DNA of 64,000 nt from Kineosporia mesophila. Lineage in GTDB: Bacteria > Actinomycetota > Actinomycetes > Actinomycetales > Kineosporiaceae. Numbering within the stretch: the stretch's first letter is position 1; each line of letters starts with the position of its first letter. The stretch is taken from assembly GCF_021129235.1 (NCBI RefSeq), contig NZ_JAJOMA010000001.1, positions 620,001-684,000 of the forward strand, in the 5' to 3' direction. A program made the position numbers and the translations under genes. Shown piece by piece: positions 36,201 to 44,500 of this stretch. Below the pieces are notes generated by a model that was not told the DNA's origin, did no database searches, and saw nothing but the letters and a program-made list of their open reading frames with translations.

Positions 36201-36911
36201 GTGACCGGGCCGAACGGGCAGCCGATCACCGTCCCCGAGGGGTCGGTGGTGAATGCCAACGGTACCGTCACCGGTCCCGGCGGACAGCCCCTGACCGGCA
36301 TCGACGGCAAGCCGATCACCGTACCGACCGGCTCGCACCCGACCGCGACCACCAGTACCTCGATCAGTAGCCTGGGCAGCGGCGCGTTCGCCGGTATCGC
36401 ACCCGGCCTCACCCCCAGCGCCCCGAGTTCCGCCCTGGGTGCCCATAACGGCCTGGACCAGCCGTCCTTTCAGCAGTCTCCGCTCTCCTCCGGGCACACC
36501 TCGATGTCCGGTCCGGGCGGCGGTGGGGGCGGCGGTTCGGCCGCCATCGGTGGTCCCGGAGGACTCGGTGGCCTGGGCGGTCTGGGCAATACCGGCCGCG
36601 GTCTGCCCGGCGGGGTGGGCGCAAGCACCCGGACCGCCACGGCGACCTCGACGATGGGCGCGACCCCGGCCGAACGACCCGGTCTCGGTGCCGCCGAGGT
36701 GGCGGCCGAGCAGAGCCAGCTGATGAATCGGGTTGCCACCAGCGGTGGTTCGGCCGGTTCGGGCGAGGGCCAGATGATGCCGCCGATGTCCGGTGGTGGC
36801 GGCGGGGCCGGCGGTTCTCAGGGCGGCGCGCGGGCCAGCAAGGCTCACGTCACCGAGGAGGAGGACGCCTGGGGGACGAAGGACAAGACGGCCGGGGTGC
36901 TGGGGCGATGA
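33219..36911 (+). CDS. Large candidate T7SS substrate A: helical N-domain, coiled coil, GPDGQ repeats, Gly-rich tail
   Basis: The 1,230-aa product starts at ATG 33219 with GAGGAG upstream. Residues 1-140 are a conserved but unnamed domain (LDKYEEILKIFAG, DRQAVVDGG). Residues 145-350 are helical, with a WAGELN segment and DLQGTAAGVLKQ, resembling T7SS helical-hairpin substrates. Residues about 360-550 are an Ala/Lys/Gln-rich coiled coil. Residues about 557-1060 are repeats of roughly 26-31 residues built on GPDGQxVTGANGQPITVPxGS and NxDGTITGP. The Gly-rich tail contains EQSQLMNRVAT and GEGQMMPPMSGGG, and ends near TEEEDAWGT. I recall a similar W-x-x-E-D-x-D-x-W-G ending in other actinobacterial T7SS-linked proteins. 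It is a paralog of the next gene. Function unknown; secreted fibre or adhesin-like protein is a guess. Confidence 0.85.
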   Translation: MPLDKYEEILKIFAGTGDTIVDRQAVVDGGQNKNKWIKDGDGIHHNVLLSEGTWNFTADKWKVYSIPFKDVADTSSTTYGGYYNNIPITTKGTQTTFYNFAYVLGYRVNHDWFNDKAGEWLKFSSSPIEYLDTVGAWGDTDTTSSKSLQAASVAVAGITALMETWQSQFAKWAGELNVKGADLQGTAAGVLKQQLNHFAAQMKIVHEGLVDSKAQANLLSNASTLATTAIQVARDIGTWAATNTPQDALATVFQRDILDKIPDPKEMGHTEFAAFQTSNYKKTMVDYAVTGYPDPNTPEFWGQLLTNAHNEWLSRVKSLDATVKAALPALDTAYQDTTRQLPKKDFATPRPITPAPNHDGVDSDKVQDEIDKIQAQAQAAIEAANAARDKAIQEAQDRAQAAIDAANAEREKAQAAAEAVAKKAQDDAYNAQQAAQERADAAIKAANDKAYQHSQANADAQEASQKKAEQAAEQAQAKAQAAADAAQKQSDAANQRADLAISQANDKVQAQITQIQSRATQANDAATEQAQKQIDDVQKDFENKQNAFLSTSVNPDALGATSVPPGSTVNPDGTITGPDGQILTGANGQPVTVPPSTAVGPNGNLVNNATGAPVRVSTTTTTDPDNDRVVGPDGRAVTGADGLAISVPPGSTVNPDGTITGPDGQLLTGADGQPLKVPPGSSLVPGIGGQVTTSSGVDAGSPDEVIGPNGQVVNGANGQPIRVPDGSKINANGTITGPNGQAVTDANGNPITVPPGSSLVSTTTVTGPDGQVVTDPNGQPVTVPEGSHVNSDGTITGPKGQTITGSDGRPLHVPEGSTVTANVPNTPEGSAPEQIVGPDGHVVTGVNGNPVLVPDGSVVNADGTVTGPDGQPVLGANGQPLQVPGGSHLQSTSTVTAPTGQVVTDTNGQPITVPQGSTINADGSIIGPEGEAITGPGGTPVTVPGGSNLTSTSVSNTAANPQTPQIPQSFTSTSVDTGAGFTPPTTITGPDGSIVTGPNGQPITVPEGSVVNANGTVTGPGGQPLTGIDGKPITVPTGSHPTATTSTSISSLGSGAFAGIAPGLTPSAPSSALGAHNGLDQPSFQQSPLSSGHTSMSGPGGGGGGGSAAIGGPGGLGGLGGLGNTGRGLPGGVGASTRTATATSTMGATPAERPGLGAAEVAAEQSQLMNRVATSGGSAGSGEGQMMPPMSGGGGGAGGSQGGARASKAHVTEEEDAWGTKDKTAGVLGR
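34890..36350 (+). repeat. Protein repeats of GPDGQ...VPxGS type in paralog A
   Basis: Consecutive Gly/Pro/Asp/Asn-rich units contain the alternating elements VNPDGTITGPDGQ, LTGANGQPV and TVPPGS. The unit is irregular, about 26-31 residues. No Gly-X-Y triplet periodicity exists, so this is not collagen; a beta-solenoid-like or extended surface stalk is more likely. The repeats also create long spurious open frames on the minus strand. Confidence 0.85.
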
Positions 36912-36953
36912 ACTTCTGGCCGGGCCGGCCCGTGCAAGGTGTGGAGGTGCGTC

Positions 36954-39900
36954 GTGGCCTTGAACAAGTATGAGGAGATCCTGAAGATCTTCGCCGGCAG
37001 CACGGACGCCGTTCCGGACCGTCAGGCGGTGGTGGACGGGGGCAAGGACAAGAACAAGTGGATGAAGGACGGCCAGGGATACTCGCAGAACATCGTCGAG
37101 GGTAACTGGAGCGCGGAAATGGACTCCTGGAAGTTCTTTCCGCTGTTCTTCATCATCCCCGGGACGACGACCACCACCACCTACACGTACGGCTACTACA
37201 ACCAGTACACCAGCACCTACACGACGCACACCCCGTCGCAGTACTACTGGTTCTACTACGGCCTCGGGTACCGGGCGAACCACGAGTACTTCAACGACAA
37301 GCACGCCGAATGGCAGAATTTCACCGGCGGCCCGGTCGAGTACCTGGACACCATCGCCAACTGGGGTGATACCGACTCCACGAGCGCCAAGAGCCTGGAG
37401 GCGGCCTCCTACGCGGTGACCGGCGTGATGAACCTGATGAGGGACTGGTCGGCTCAGTTCGCCCGATGGGCCAACGAACTCAACGCCAAGGGGGCGGATC
37501 TGCAGGGCACCGCCGCCGGTGTGCTCAAGCAGAACGTGAAGTACTTCGCCGACCAGATGGACATCGTCTACAAGGGTCTGGCCGACAAGCACGTGGACCG
37601 GGACCTGCTGGCCAACGCGAACAAGCTGGCGAGCACGGCCCGGCAGGTCTCCAGCGCCATCTCGTTGTGGGCCATCAGCAACAGCCCCACGGCGGCGCTG
37701 AACAAGGTCTTCAAGCGGGACATCCTGGACAAGATCCCGACGCCCAAGACCATGGGTGAGACCGAGTACAAGGTGTTCAAGGACAGCGGCTGGAAGAAGA
37801 TCATGGTCGACTGGTCCGGTACCGGCTATCCGGAGCCGGGTACCCCGGAGTTCTGGGGCAAGTTCATGAACACCGCGCACGACGAGTGGCTGAACGCGGT
37901 GAAGGACCTGGACAAGACGCTCAAGGACCTGCTGCCCCCGCTGGACGAGTCGTATCTGAACACCATCAACCAGATGCCGAAGAAGGACTTCACCGTTCCG
38001 AGGCCGCCGGGTGGGGGTAAGGGCAAGGGCGCTGGTGGAGCCGACGACGCCCAGGAGCAGATCGACAAGTACAAGAAGAAGGCCGACGAGGCGATCCAGA
38101 AGGCCAACGACGACCGGGACAAGGCGATCGCCAAGGCCCAGGACGACGCCCAGAAGGCGATCGACAAGGCGAACGAGGAGCGGGACAAGGCGATCGCCAA
38201 GGCCGAGGAGGTGGCCAAGAAGGCCCAGGCGGACGCCGAGAAGGCGGCGCAGGAGGCGAACGACCGGGCCGACAAGGCGATCAAGCAGGCCACTGAAAAA
38301 GCGGACCAGCAGGCCCAGGACGACTCCAAGAAGATGGATGACGCCAACCAGCGCGCCGAGAAGGCCGCCCAGGACGCCCAGGACAAGGCCCAGAAGCAGG
38401 CCGACGATGCGCAGAAGCAGGCGGACGAGGCCAACAAACGGGCCGACGAGGCGATCGCCCAGGCCAATCAGAAGGCCGACGACCAGATCAAGAAGGCCCA
38501 GGAGCAGGCCGAGCAGGCCACGACCCAGGCCACCGACGAGGCGCAGAAGCAGATCGACCAGGCCAAGAAGCAGGCCGACCAGGCCGGTGGAGCGAACGGG
38601 TCGGCGCAGCAGATGCTCGACCGGATCCAGAGCACCCAGGCCCCGGACGCCCTGGCGACCGGCACGCTCAGCCTGGGCCACGAGATCGCGGTCCCGCCCG
38701 GATCGTCGGTCAACCCGGACGGGACCGTCACCGGTCCCAGCGGGCAGACCGTGACCGGCGCCAACGGCCTGCCGATCACCGTGCCGCCGGGAACCACGAT
38801 CGACCCGAACGGAAATCTCATCAGCAGCAACGGATCCCCGATCACGAGCGGGACCGGGGGCGTGGTCGGCCCGCCGACCATGGGCCAGACCGGCCAGGAA
38901 GAGGTGGTGGGCCCGAACGGGCAGATCGTCACCGGCGCCAACGGCCTGCCGATCTCCGTGCCCTCCGGCTCCACCCTGAACCCGAACGGGACGATCACCG
39001 GCCCCGACGGTCAGCTGGTCACCGGCGCCGACGGCAAGCCGGTGACCGTGCCCACCGGCTCCAGTCTGGTCCCGAGCAGCGCCCTGGCGGGGAACCCGAC
39101 CACCTCCTCGGGTGCTCAGGCGGGATCCCCGGAAGAGGTGATCGGCCCGGACGGCAAGGTGGTCACCGGGGCCAACGGACAGCCGATCCGGGTCCCGGAC
39201 GGCTCGAAGATCAATGCCAACGGGACCATCACCGGTCCGGACGGGCACGCGATCACCGGCGCTGACGGCCAGCCGATCACCGTGCCGCGGGGTTCGTCCC
39301 TGGTGCCGACCACCACCGTGACCGGCCCGGACGGGCAGGTGGTGCGGGACGCCGACGGTCAGCCGATCACCGTGCCGGAAGGGTCGAAGGTCAACTCCGA
39401 CGGGACCGTCACCGGTCCCAAGGGGCAGCCGATCCTGGACGCGGACGGCCAGCCGGTGCACGTGCCGGACGGCTCGACGGTGACCGCGAACGTCCCGAAC
39501 ACGCCGGCGGGCAGCTCGCCCGAGCAGATCGTCGGTCCCGACGGTCACGTGGTGACCGGTTCGAACGGTCAGCCGGTTCTGGTCCCGGACGGGTCCGTGG
39601 TGAACTCCGACGGGACCATCACCGGGCCGGACGGTCAGCCGGTGCTCGGGTCGGACGGGCAGCCGATCCAGGTGCCGGACGGCTCCAGCCTGGAGCCCAC
39701 CACGACCGTCACCGCTCCCACCGGTCAGGTGGTCACCGACACCAGCGGGCAGCCGGTCACCGTGCCGCAGGGCTCGACGATCAACGCGGACGGCTCGATC
39801 ACCGGTCCCGAGGGCGAGCCGATCACCGGACCCGGGGGCACGCCGGTCACCGTTCCCGGCGGGTCCAGCCTGACCAACCCGAACAGCGGCGGCACCGCCG

Positions 39901-40751
39901 GCAGCGCGGTCGCCACGCCGCAGATCCCCGACATCCCCGAGCTGCCGACCACCATCACCGGTCCGGACGGATCAATCGTGACCGGGCCGGACGGCCGGCC
40001 GGTCACCGTACCGGAAGGTTCGCTGGTCAACCCGAACGGCACCGTCACCGGCCCGGGCGGGCAGACCCTGACCGGGAGCGACGGCAAGCCGATCACGGTT
40101 CCGACCGGGTCGCGCCCGACCGGCTCGACCGCCGGCAGCGGTTCGCTGGGGGGCCTGCCGTCCGGCAACCTGCCCTCCGGTGGGTCCGGGGGCTCCGGCG
40201 CTTCCGGTAGTACCGGCGGGCACTCCCTGGCCGGCGGAAGCGGCTCTCTCACCGGCACGACCGGATCCGTCCCCGGCGGCAAGGGTGGTGGCCTGGACGC
40301 ACCGGTCTTCCAGCAGAACCCGCTCTCCTCCGGCCACACCGGGCTGTCCGGCCTGGACTCCTCCGCCGGTGGTGGGGGCGGCGGGGCCGACGGTGGTGGA
40401 GGCGGCTTCGGTGGTCTCGGCTCCGGCAAGGGACTGGGGCCGGCCACCACACCGAGCACGGTCAAGGGAACCGGGCCCATGACGTCCACGAGCGCGACCG
40501 GGGAGAAGGTCGGGTTGCCGGCTGCCGAGATGGCGGCCGAGCAGAGCCAGCTGATGAACCGGGTCGCCACCACCGGCGGTGGCACGGGAACCGGTGAGGG
40601 CCAGATGATGCCGCCGATGTCCGGCGGCGGTGGCGGCGGGGCCGGTGGCGGGCAGGGGCAAGGGCAGGGCGGCAAGAAGACCTGGGTGACGGAGGACGAG
40701 GACACCTGGGGCACGGATTCGTCGACTACGTCAGGAGTGCTGGGACGATGA
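36954..40751 (+). CDS. Large candidate T7SS substrate B, tandem paralog of substrate A
   Basis: The start GTG 36954 (V-A-L-N-K-Y-E-E-I-L-K) aligns with the start of paralog A and has GGAGG seven bases upstream; 1,265 aa. Same domain order: N-domain with LNKYEEILKIFAG and DRQAVVDGG, helical hairpins with WANELN and DLQGTAAGVLKQ, a longer Lys-rich coiled coil (residues about 362-545), GPDGQ-type repeats (about 579-1060), a Gly-rich region and the tail WVTEDEDTWGT. Its N-terminal domain has an additional Tyr/Thr-rich insert (near 37170-37270, many Tyr). The stop overlaps the next start (ATGA). The pair looks like a recent tandem duplication with divergence in the repeat and insert regions. Confidence 0.87.
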   Translation: MALNKYEEILKIFAGSTDAVPDRQAVVDGGKDKNKWMKDGQGYSQNIVEGNWSAEMDSWKFFPLFFIIPGTTTTTTYTYGYYNQYTSTYTTHTPSQYYWFYYGLGYRANHEYFNDKHAEWQNFTGGPVEYLDTIANWGDTDSTSAKSLEAASYAVTGVMNLMRDWSAQFARWANELNAKGADLQGTAAGVLKQNVKYFADQMDIVYKGLADKHVDRDLLANANKLASTARQVSSAISLWAISNSPTAALNKVFKRDILDKIPTPKTMGETEYKVFKDSGWKKIMVDWSGTGYPEPGTPEFWGKFMNTAHDEWLNAVKDLDKTLKDLLPPLDESYLNTINQMPKKDFTVPRPPGGGKGKGAGGADDAQEQIDKYKKKADEAIQKANDDRDKAIAKAQDDAQKAIDKANEERDKAIAKAEEVAKKAQADAEKAAQEANDRADKAIKQATEKADQQAQDDSKKMDDANQRAEKAAQDAQDKAQKQADDAQKQADEANKRADEAIAQANQKADDQIKKAQEQAEQATTQATDEAQKQIDQAKKQADQAGGANGSAQQMLDRIQSTQAPDALATGTLSLGHEIAVPPGSSVNPDGTVTGPSGQTVTGANGLPITVPPGTTIDPNGNLISSNGSPITSGTGGVVGPPTMGQTGQEEVVGPNGQIVTGANGLPISVPSGSTLNPNGTITGPDGQLVTGADGKPVTVPTGSSLVPSSALAGNPTTSSGAQAGSPEEVIGPDGKVVTGANGQPIRVPDGSKINANGTITGPDGHAITGADGQPITVPRGSSLVPTTTVTGPDGQVVRDADGQPITVPEGSKVNSDGTVTGPKGQPILDADGQPVHVPDGSTVTANVPNTPAGSSPEQIVGPDGHVVTGSNGQPVLVPDGSVVNSDGTITGPDGQPVLGSDGQPIQVPDGSSLEPTTTVTAPTGQVVTDTSGQPVTVPQGSTINADGSITGPEGEPITGPGGTPVTVPGGSSLTNPNSGGTAGSAVATPQIPDIPELPTTITGPDGSIVTGPDGRPVTVPEGSLVNPNGTVTGPGGQTLTGSDGKPITVPTGSRPTGSTAGSGSLGGLPSGNLPSGGSGGSGASGSTGGHSLAGGSGSLTGTTGSVPGGKGGGLDAPVFQQNPLSSGHTGLSGLDSSAGGGGGGADGGGGGFGGLGSGKGLGPATTPSTVKGTGPMTSTSATGEKVGLPAAEMAAEQSQLMNRVATTGGGTGTGEGQMMPPMSGGGGGGAGGGQGQGQGGKKTWVTEDEDTWGTDSSTTSGVLGR
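38690..40130 (+). repeat. Protein repeats of GPDGQ...VPxGS type in paralog B
   Basis: This is the same repeat class as in paralog A, with clear counterparts unit by unit in several places (for example the VPDGSKINANGTITGP and TVTANVPNTP blocks near 39195 and 39478). Unit order is largely conserved between the paralogs, so the array predates or was copied with the gene duplication. Confidence 0.85.
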
Positions 40752-41173
40752 GCTCACCCTTCAACGAGCAGATCGAGCAGGTCATGGCTCAGTTCACCGA
40801 ACAGCGTGCGAAACTCCAGCAGACGCAACAGGATCTGCAGAAGGTCACGGTCACGGCCGAGCCGAAGGACCACTTGCTGACCGTGACGATGGGCATCGAC
40901 GGGGAAGTGAAGGGAATCAAGTTCCACCGCAACGACTACGGCTCGATGGCCCCCGCCGAGCTGGCCTCGATCCTGGTCGAGACGTTCAACAAGGCCCGGG
41001 ACAAGGCGGCCGCCAAGGCCCAGGCGGCGTTCAGTGAGATGTCCGGATTCGGTTCCGAGCTGCGTGATTCGCTGGCTGGTGGCTCCGACCTGGACGAGAT
41101 CTTCGGCCTGCTCAACGCCGATCCCACCGCCGCGGCGAAGACCGCCGGGAAGAAGGAGGGCGACCGTGGCTGA
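40748..41173 (+). CDS. YbaB/EbfC-like protein of T7SS locus
   Basis: The 141-aa product starts at ATG 40748 inside the upstream stop (ATGA), so it is translationally coupled. The core matches the YbaB/EbfC fold: an N-terminal helix with MAQFTEQRAKLQQTQQDL, then VTVTAEPKDHLLTVTMGIDGEVKGIKF, then a helix with LASILVETFNKARDKAAAKA. Classical YbaB binds DNA as a dimer. Divergent YbaB-like proteins are commonly found beside actinobacterial T7SS genes, where they may act in another way, for example as chaperone or adaptor. Overlaps the next gene by eight bases. Confidence 0.85.
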   Translation: MSSPFNEQIEQVMAQFTEQRAKLQQTQQDLQKVTVTAEPKDHLLTVTMGIDGEVKGIKFHRNDYGSMAPAELASILVETFNKARDKAAAKAQAAFSEMSGFGSELRDSLAGGSDLDEIFGLLNADPTAAAKTAGKKEGDRG

Positions 41174-41501
41174 CGTACTCTCCACCCCGGACAACCTGAA
41201 GGCCCGCTTCTCCCAGTTCGATTCGATCGCGAACGTGACCCAGCGGCTGCAGGAGCGGATCGAGAGGATCAACGAGGCCAACAAGGAAGCGGCCGGCGAG
41301 AAGGACAAGACCGCGCAGGCTTACCACAAGCAGGTCGACAAGCCCACGCAGGACATCACCGACCTGGTCGGCAAGATCGCCGAGCTGTTCGGCGTGACCG
41401 GGACCCGTGGCGAGGAGGCGTCGGACTACCTGGACCACGGGGTCAAGGAGGCGGCCGAACACGGCCAGACCTGGAACGTCGACGACGCCGAGAAGAAGTA
41501 A
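41166..41501 (+). CDS. Small helical protein coupled to the giant gene
   Basis: The product is 111 aa from GTG 41166, which overlaps the YbaB-like stop by eight bases. The same frame is open upstream to a GTG at 41034, but that part is antagonistic to the YbaB-like gene and less likely. The protein is acidic and highly helical (SIANVTQRLQERIERINEAN, then a second helix ending in ELFGVTGTR), with no Cys or membrane segment. The size is WXG100-like but no W-x-G turn is visible; the single Trp is near the C-terminus. It lies 15 bp upstream of the giant gene, so a dedicated chaperone or co-secreted partner of the giant protein is a plausible guess. Confidence 0.75.
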   Translation: MADVLSTPDNLKARFSQFDSIANVTQRLQERIERINEANKEAAGEKDKTAQAYHKQVDKPTQDITDLVGKIAELFGVTGTRGEEASDYLDHGVKEAAEHGQTWNVDDAEKK

Positions 41502-41516
41502 TAGGTAAAGCGACTC

Positions 41517-44500
41517 ATGGCAATAGTTTTTCCCCCCGAGCTGTCCGGGCTGATGAAGGCGATCAGCGGGATGGAGCCGCCCGAGGCGAACGAGGATTCG
41601 TTGCGGGCGGTGGGTGATCTGTACGACCAGGCTTCGGCGGATCTGCTGGAGCTGAAGTCGTTGTTCACCGATGTGGTGAACGAGATCACCACGAATTTCG
41701 AGGGTGAGGCGGCGGATCAGTTCGTCGCGAACATGAAGCAGTTCATCAGTGGGGACGACTTCCTGGGCGCGGCTGCCCAGGGGGCCCAGGAACTGGCGCA
41801 GTTCGCGCGTAAGGTCGCGCTTCAGGTCGAGTACATGAAGTGGATGATGATCGCGGTCGTGGCCTGGCTGGCCGCGGAGCTGGCGTTCCTGGCGGCGACG
41901 GCGTGGTTCAACTGGAGTGCGCCGCTGGAGATGGCGCTGGCGCGAATGATGGCGAACTTCGCGTTGAAGCAGATCGTGGCGCGAGTTCTGGCGTCGATCA
42001 TCATGCAGGTCGCGTTCGGGATCGCGATGGGCCTGGCGATGGACGCGATCATCCAGCTGATCCAGATGGGCCAGGGCAACCGGCACAACTGGGACACCAG
42101 CTTGACGTTGCAGGCGGTGGAGTTCGGGGCGATCGGTGGGATCATCGGTGGTCTGCTGGGTCCGGCGGCGGGTGCTCTGGGGGGCATCCTGGGCAAGTTC
42201 GTGGGCAAGGACTTCGCGAAGTTGTTCGGCAATGATCTGACCAAGACGCTGCCGAAGCCGATCCCGAAGCCGGAGCCGAAGATCGGTGCGGCCGGGGCGT
42301 CGCTGTTCAGTAAGGACATCGCCGACAACTTCGTTGCGCATACCCCGGACCTGCTGAAGGGGTTCCCCAAGCCGGAGCCGAAACCGGTGGTGGGCAAGGG
42401 GGTCGATGCACCGCCGGTGGTGAAGCCGCTGACGTCGGCCGGGGGCAAGGGCCTGGGAGACCTGGGTGGCTCGGCCGGCAAGTTCGGGTCGCAGGAGCTG
42501 CCGACGGTGTTCCGGAACCAGGTGAACAAGGATCTGGGGGAGACGTTCACCGGTCGGTACGAGTCGAATTACGGCAAGGCGTTCGGCAACGACGTGAAGG
42601 CGCCGATCGAGACCGGTCCGCGGGCGTCGTTCATCGCGAACATGGGCAAGGCGTTCGACAACGAGTTCTCGCACCTGTTCGTGGACAAGGCGATCGCCCG
42701 GAATCTGGGCGAGGACTTCGCCAAGGCGTTCATGCAGAACTGGGTCCGCACCGAGCCGAAGGCCATGTTCAGAGAGCTCGATCATGTGCTGGCCCCGTAC
42801 AAGGACGTGCTCGGCGCGAACATGGTCAAGGCCCTGTCGCGGGACCTGCCGATGGTGCTGTCGCGCAACCTGCAGAAGAACCTGGGCGGGAACCTGCCGT
42901 TCAAGCTGGCCGGGATGGCCACCTCGGCGGTCTCCGGCGGTATCAACATGACGCTGACGATGGGTTTCTACAACCTCATCTTCGGACCGGACCACAAGTT
43001 CGAGACCGGTCCGGCGGCGTTCGGTGCGGGCGCGCTGATGGGCATCATCAGTCATGGCGGCCGGACGTTCGTGATCGAGCCGATCAAGCTGAACCGCAAC
43101 TTCGCGAACCTGCCCAACCCGGAGTTCTTCGCCGGGATGCGCGAATTCGTGGATCGCCCCGGGGGCGGCGAAGTGGGTGGGCCGACGGTTCGCCCGGCGG
43201 AGGTTCGAGGTGCCGAGCCGCCGTCGGCCGCGCGGCCGGATCCGGATCCGGTGACCGGGAATCGTCCGGCCACGTCGTCGACGGACCGAAACTTCGACAA
43301 CCGTGACCTCGGTGATGACACGACGCCGCTGCTGGAGAAGTCCCCGGAGGGTGACTCCTTCAGCCTGGACGAGGGCTTCAACGAGAAGTCGTCCGTGTTC
43401 TCCCCGGACGCGGAGTTCGGGTTGTCGTTCACCGAGAAGCCACCGAACACGGACTTGTTCGGTGGATCGGGTTCTTCGGGGTCACGTCCGGACATCGGCG
43501 TCCACGATCGTCCGCGGACCAGTTCGGAACCGTCCCCCTCGAATGACCGTTTCGATGAGCGTTTGCTGGACCTCGACAACGATTCTGCCCCGCTGCTGGG
43601 CGGGAACATCGACCGCGGCCGGTCACCGGTCTCCTTCGAATCCTTCGAGTCCGGCTCGGAGTTCCAGCTCGACCAGGCCGCACCGCCTCCGGTCGTGTCG
43701 CGCGACCTGCTGGGCGACCGGGGGTTCAACGAATCCGCCCCGGTTCAGGCCGGTCCCGACAGCCACACCGGTACCGGGTTCGCCGATCGTCCCAGCACCG
43801 AGGGCGGTCTGGACGGCCTTCGGACCCCGACCGACAGCGGCTCGAACGGCTCGAACGGTTCCCATGACCTGAACGGCTCGAACGGTTTGCACGACCTGAA
43901 CGGCTCGAACGGTTTGCACGACCTGAACGGGTCGAACGGTTTGCACGACCTGAACGGCTCCAACGGTTCTCATGACCTGAACGGCTCGAACGGGCCCTCC
44001 GGTCACGACCGCCCGGACGATGCCGGCGTGATGGCGCCGATGGAGAACCCGTTCCAGACGCCGCACAGTCAGCCCGAGCAGAGCCGCACGTACCAGAACC
44101 GCCCGGACCGGTACGACGCCAACGCCGACTATGCCGTGGTCCGGAACGCGCGGATGACGCAGGCCGAGGCCAAGCTGGTGGCCGAGGAAGGCTTCGGCCT
44201 GGAGATGCGGGACGTGCGGGCGCGCTTCGACCGCGCCGCGGAAACGTTCGGGCAGAACCACGAGAACGCTCCGGCGGAGAAGACCCAGCAGAGCCTGTGG
44301 GACCGGGTCGAGACGGACCTGCGGCAGGAGTATTTCGAGGCGTTGAACGACTCCGGGGGCACGCTGTCCCCGCAGTGGCGCGACAATGCCTGGAAGACGA
44401 TCGTCGACGCGCGGGTGGCGGACCTGCCGGACCAGTTCACCGCGGCGGTGTCCGAGGACCGCGCCGTCGATGCCTTCCGGGCCGACTTCGATCACGCGAT

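Noticed and set aside
32979-39548. 2,189-codon open frame on the minus strand
   Set aside because: It is antisense to the two paralogous substrate genes and arises from the repetitive GPDGQ-coding DNA. Its translation is a low-complexity Asp/Arg/Val/Gly repeat with no independent domain, and the plus-strand genes have clear starts and conserved N-termini.
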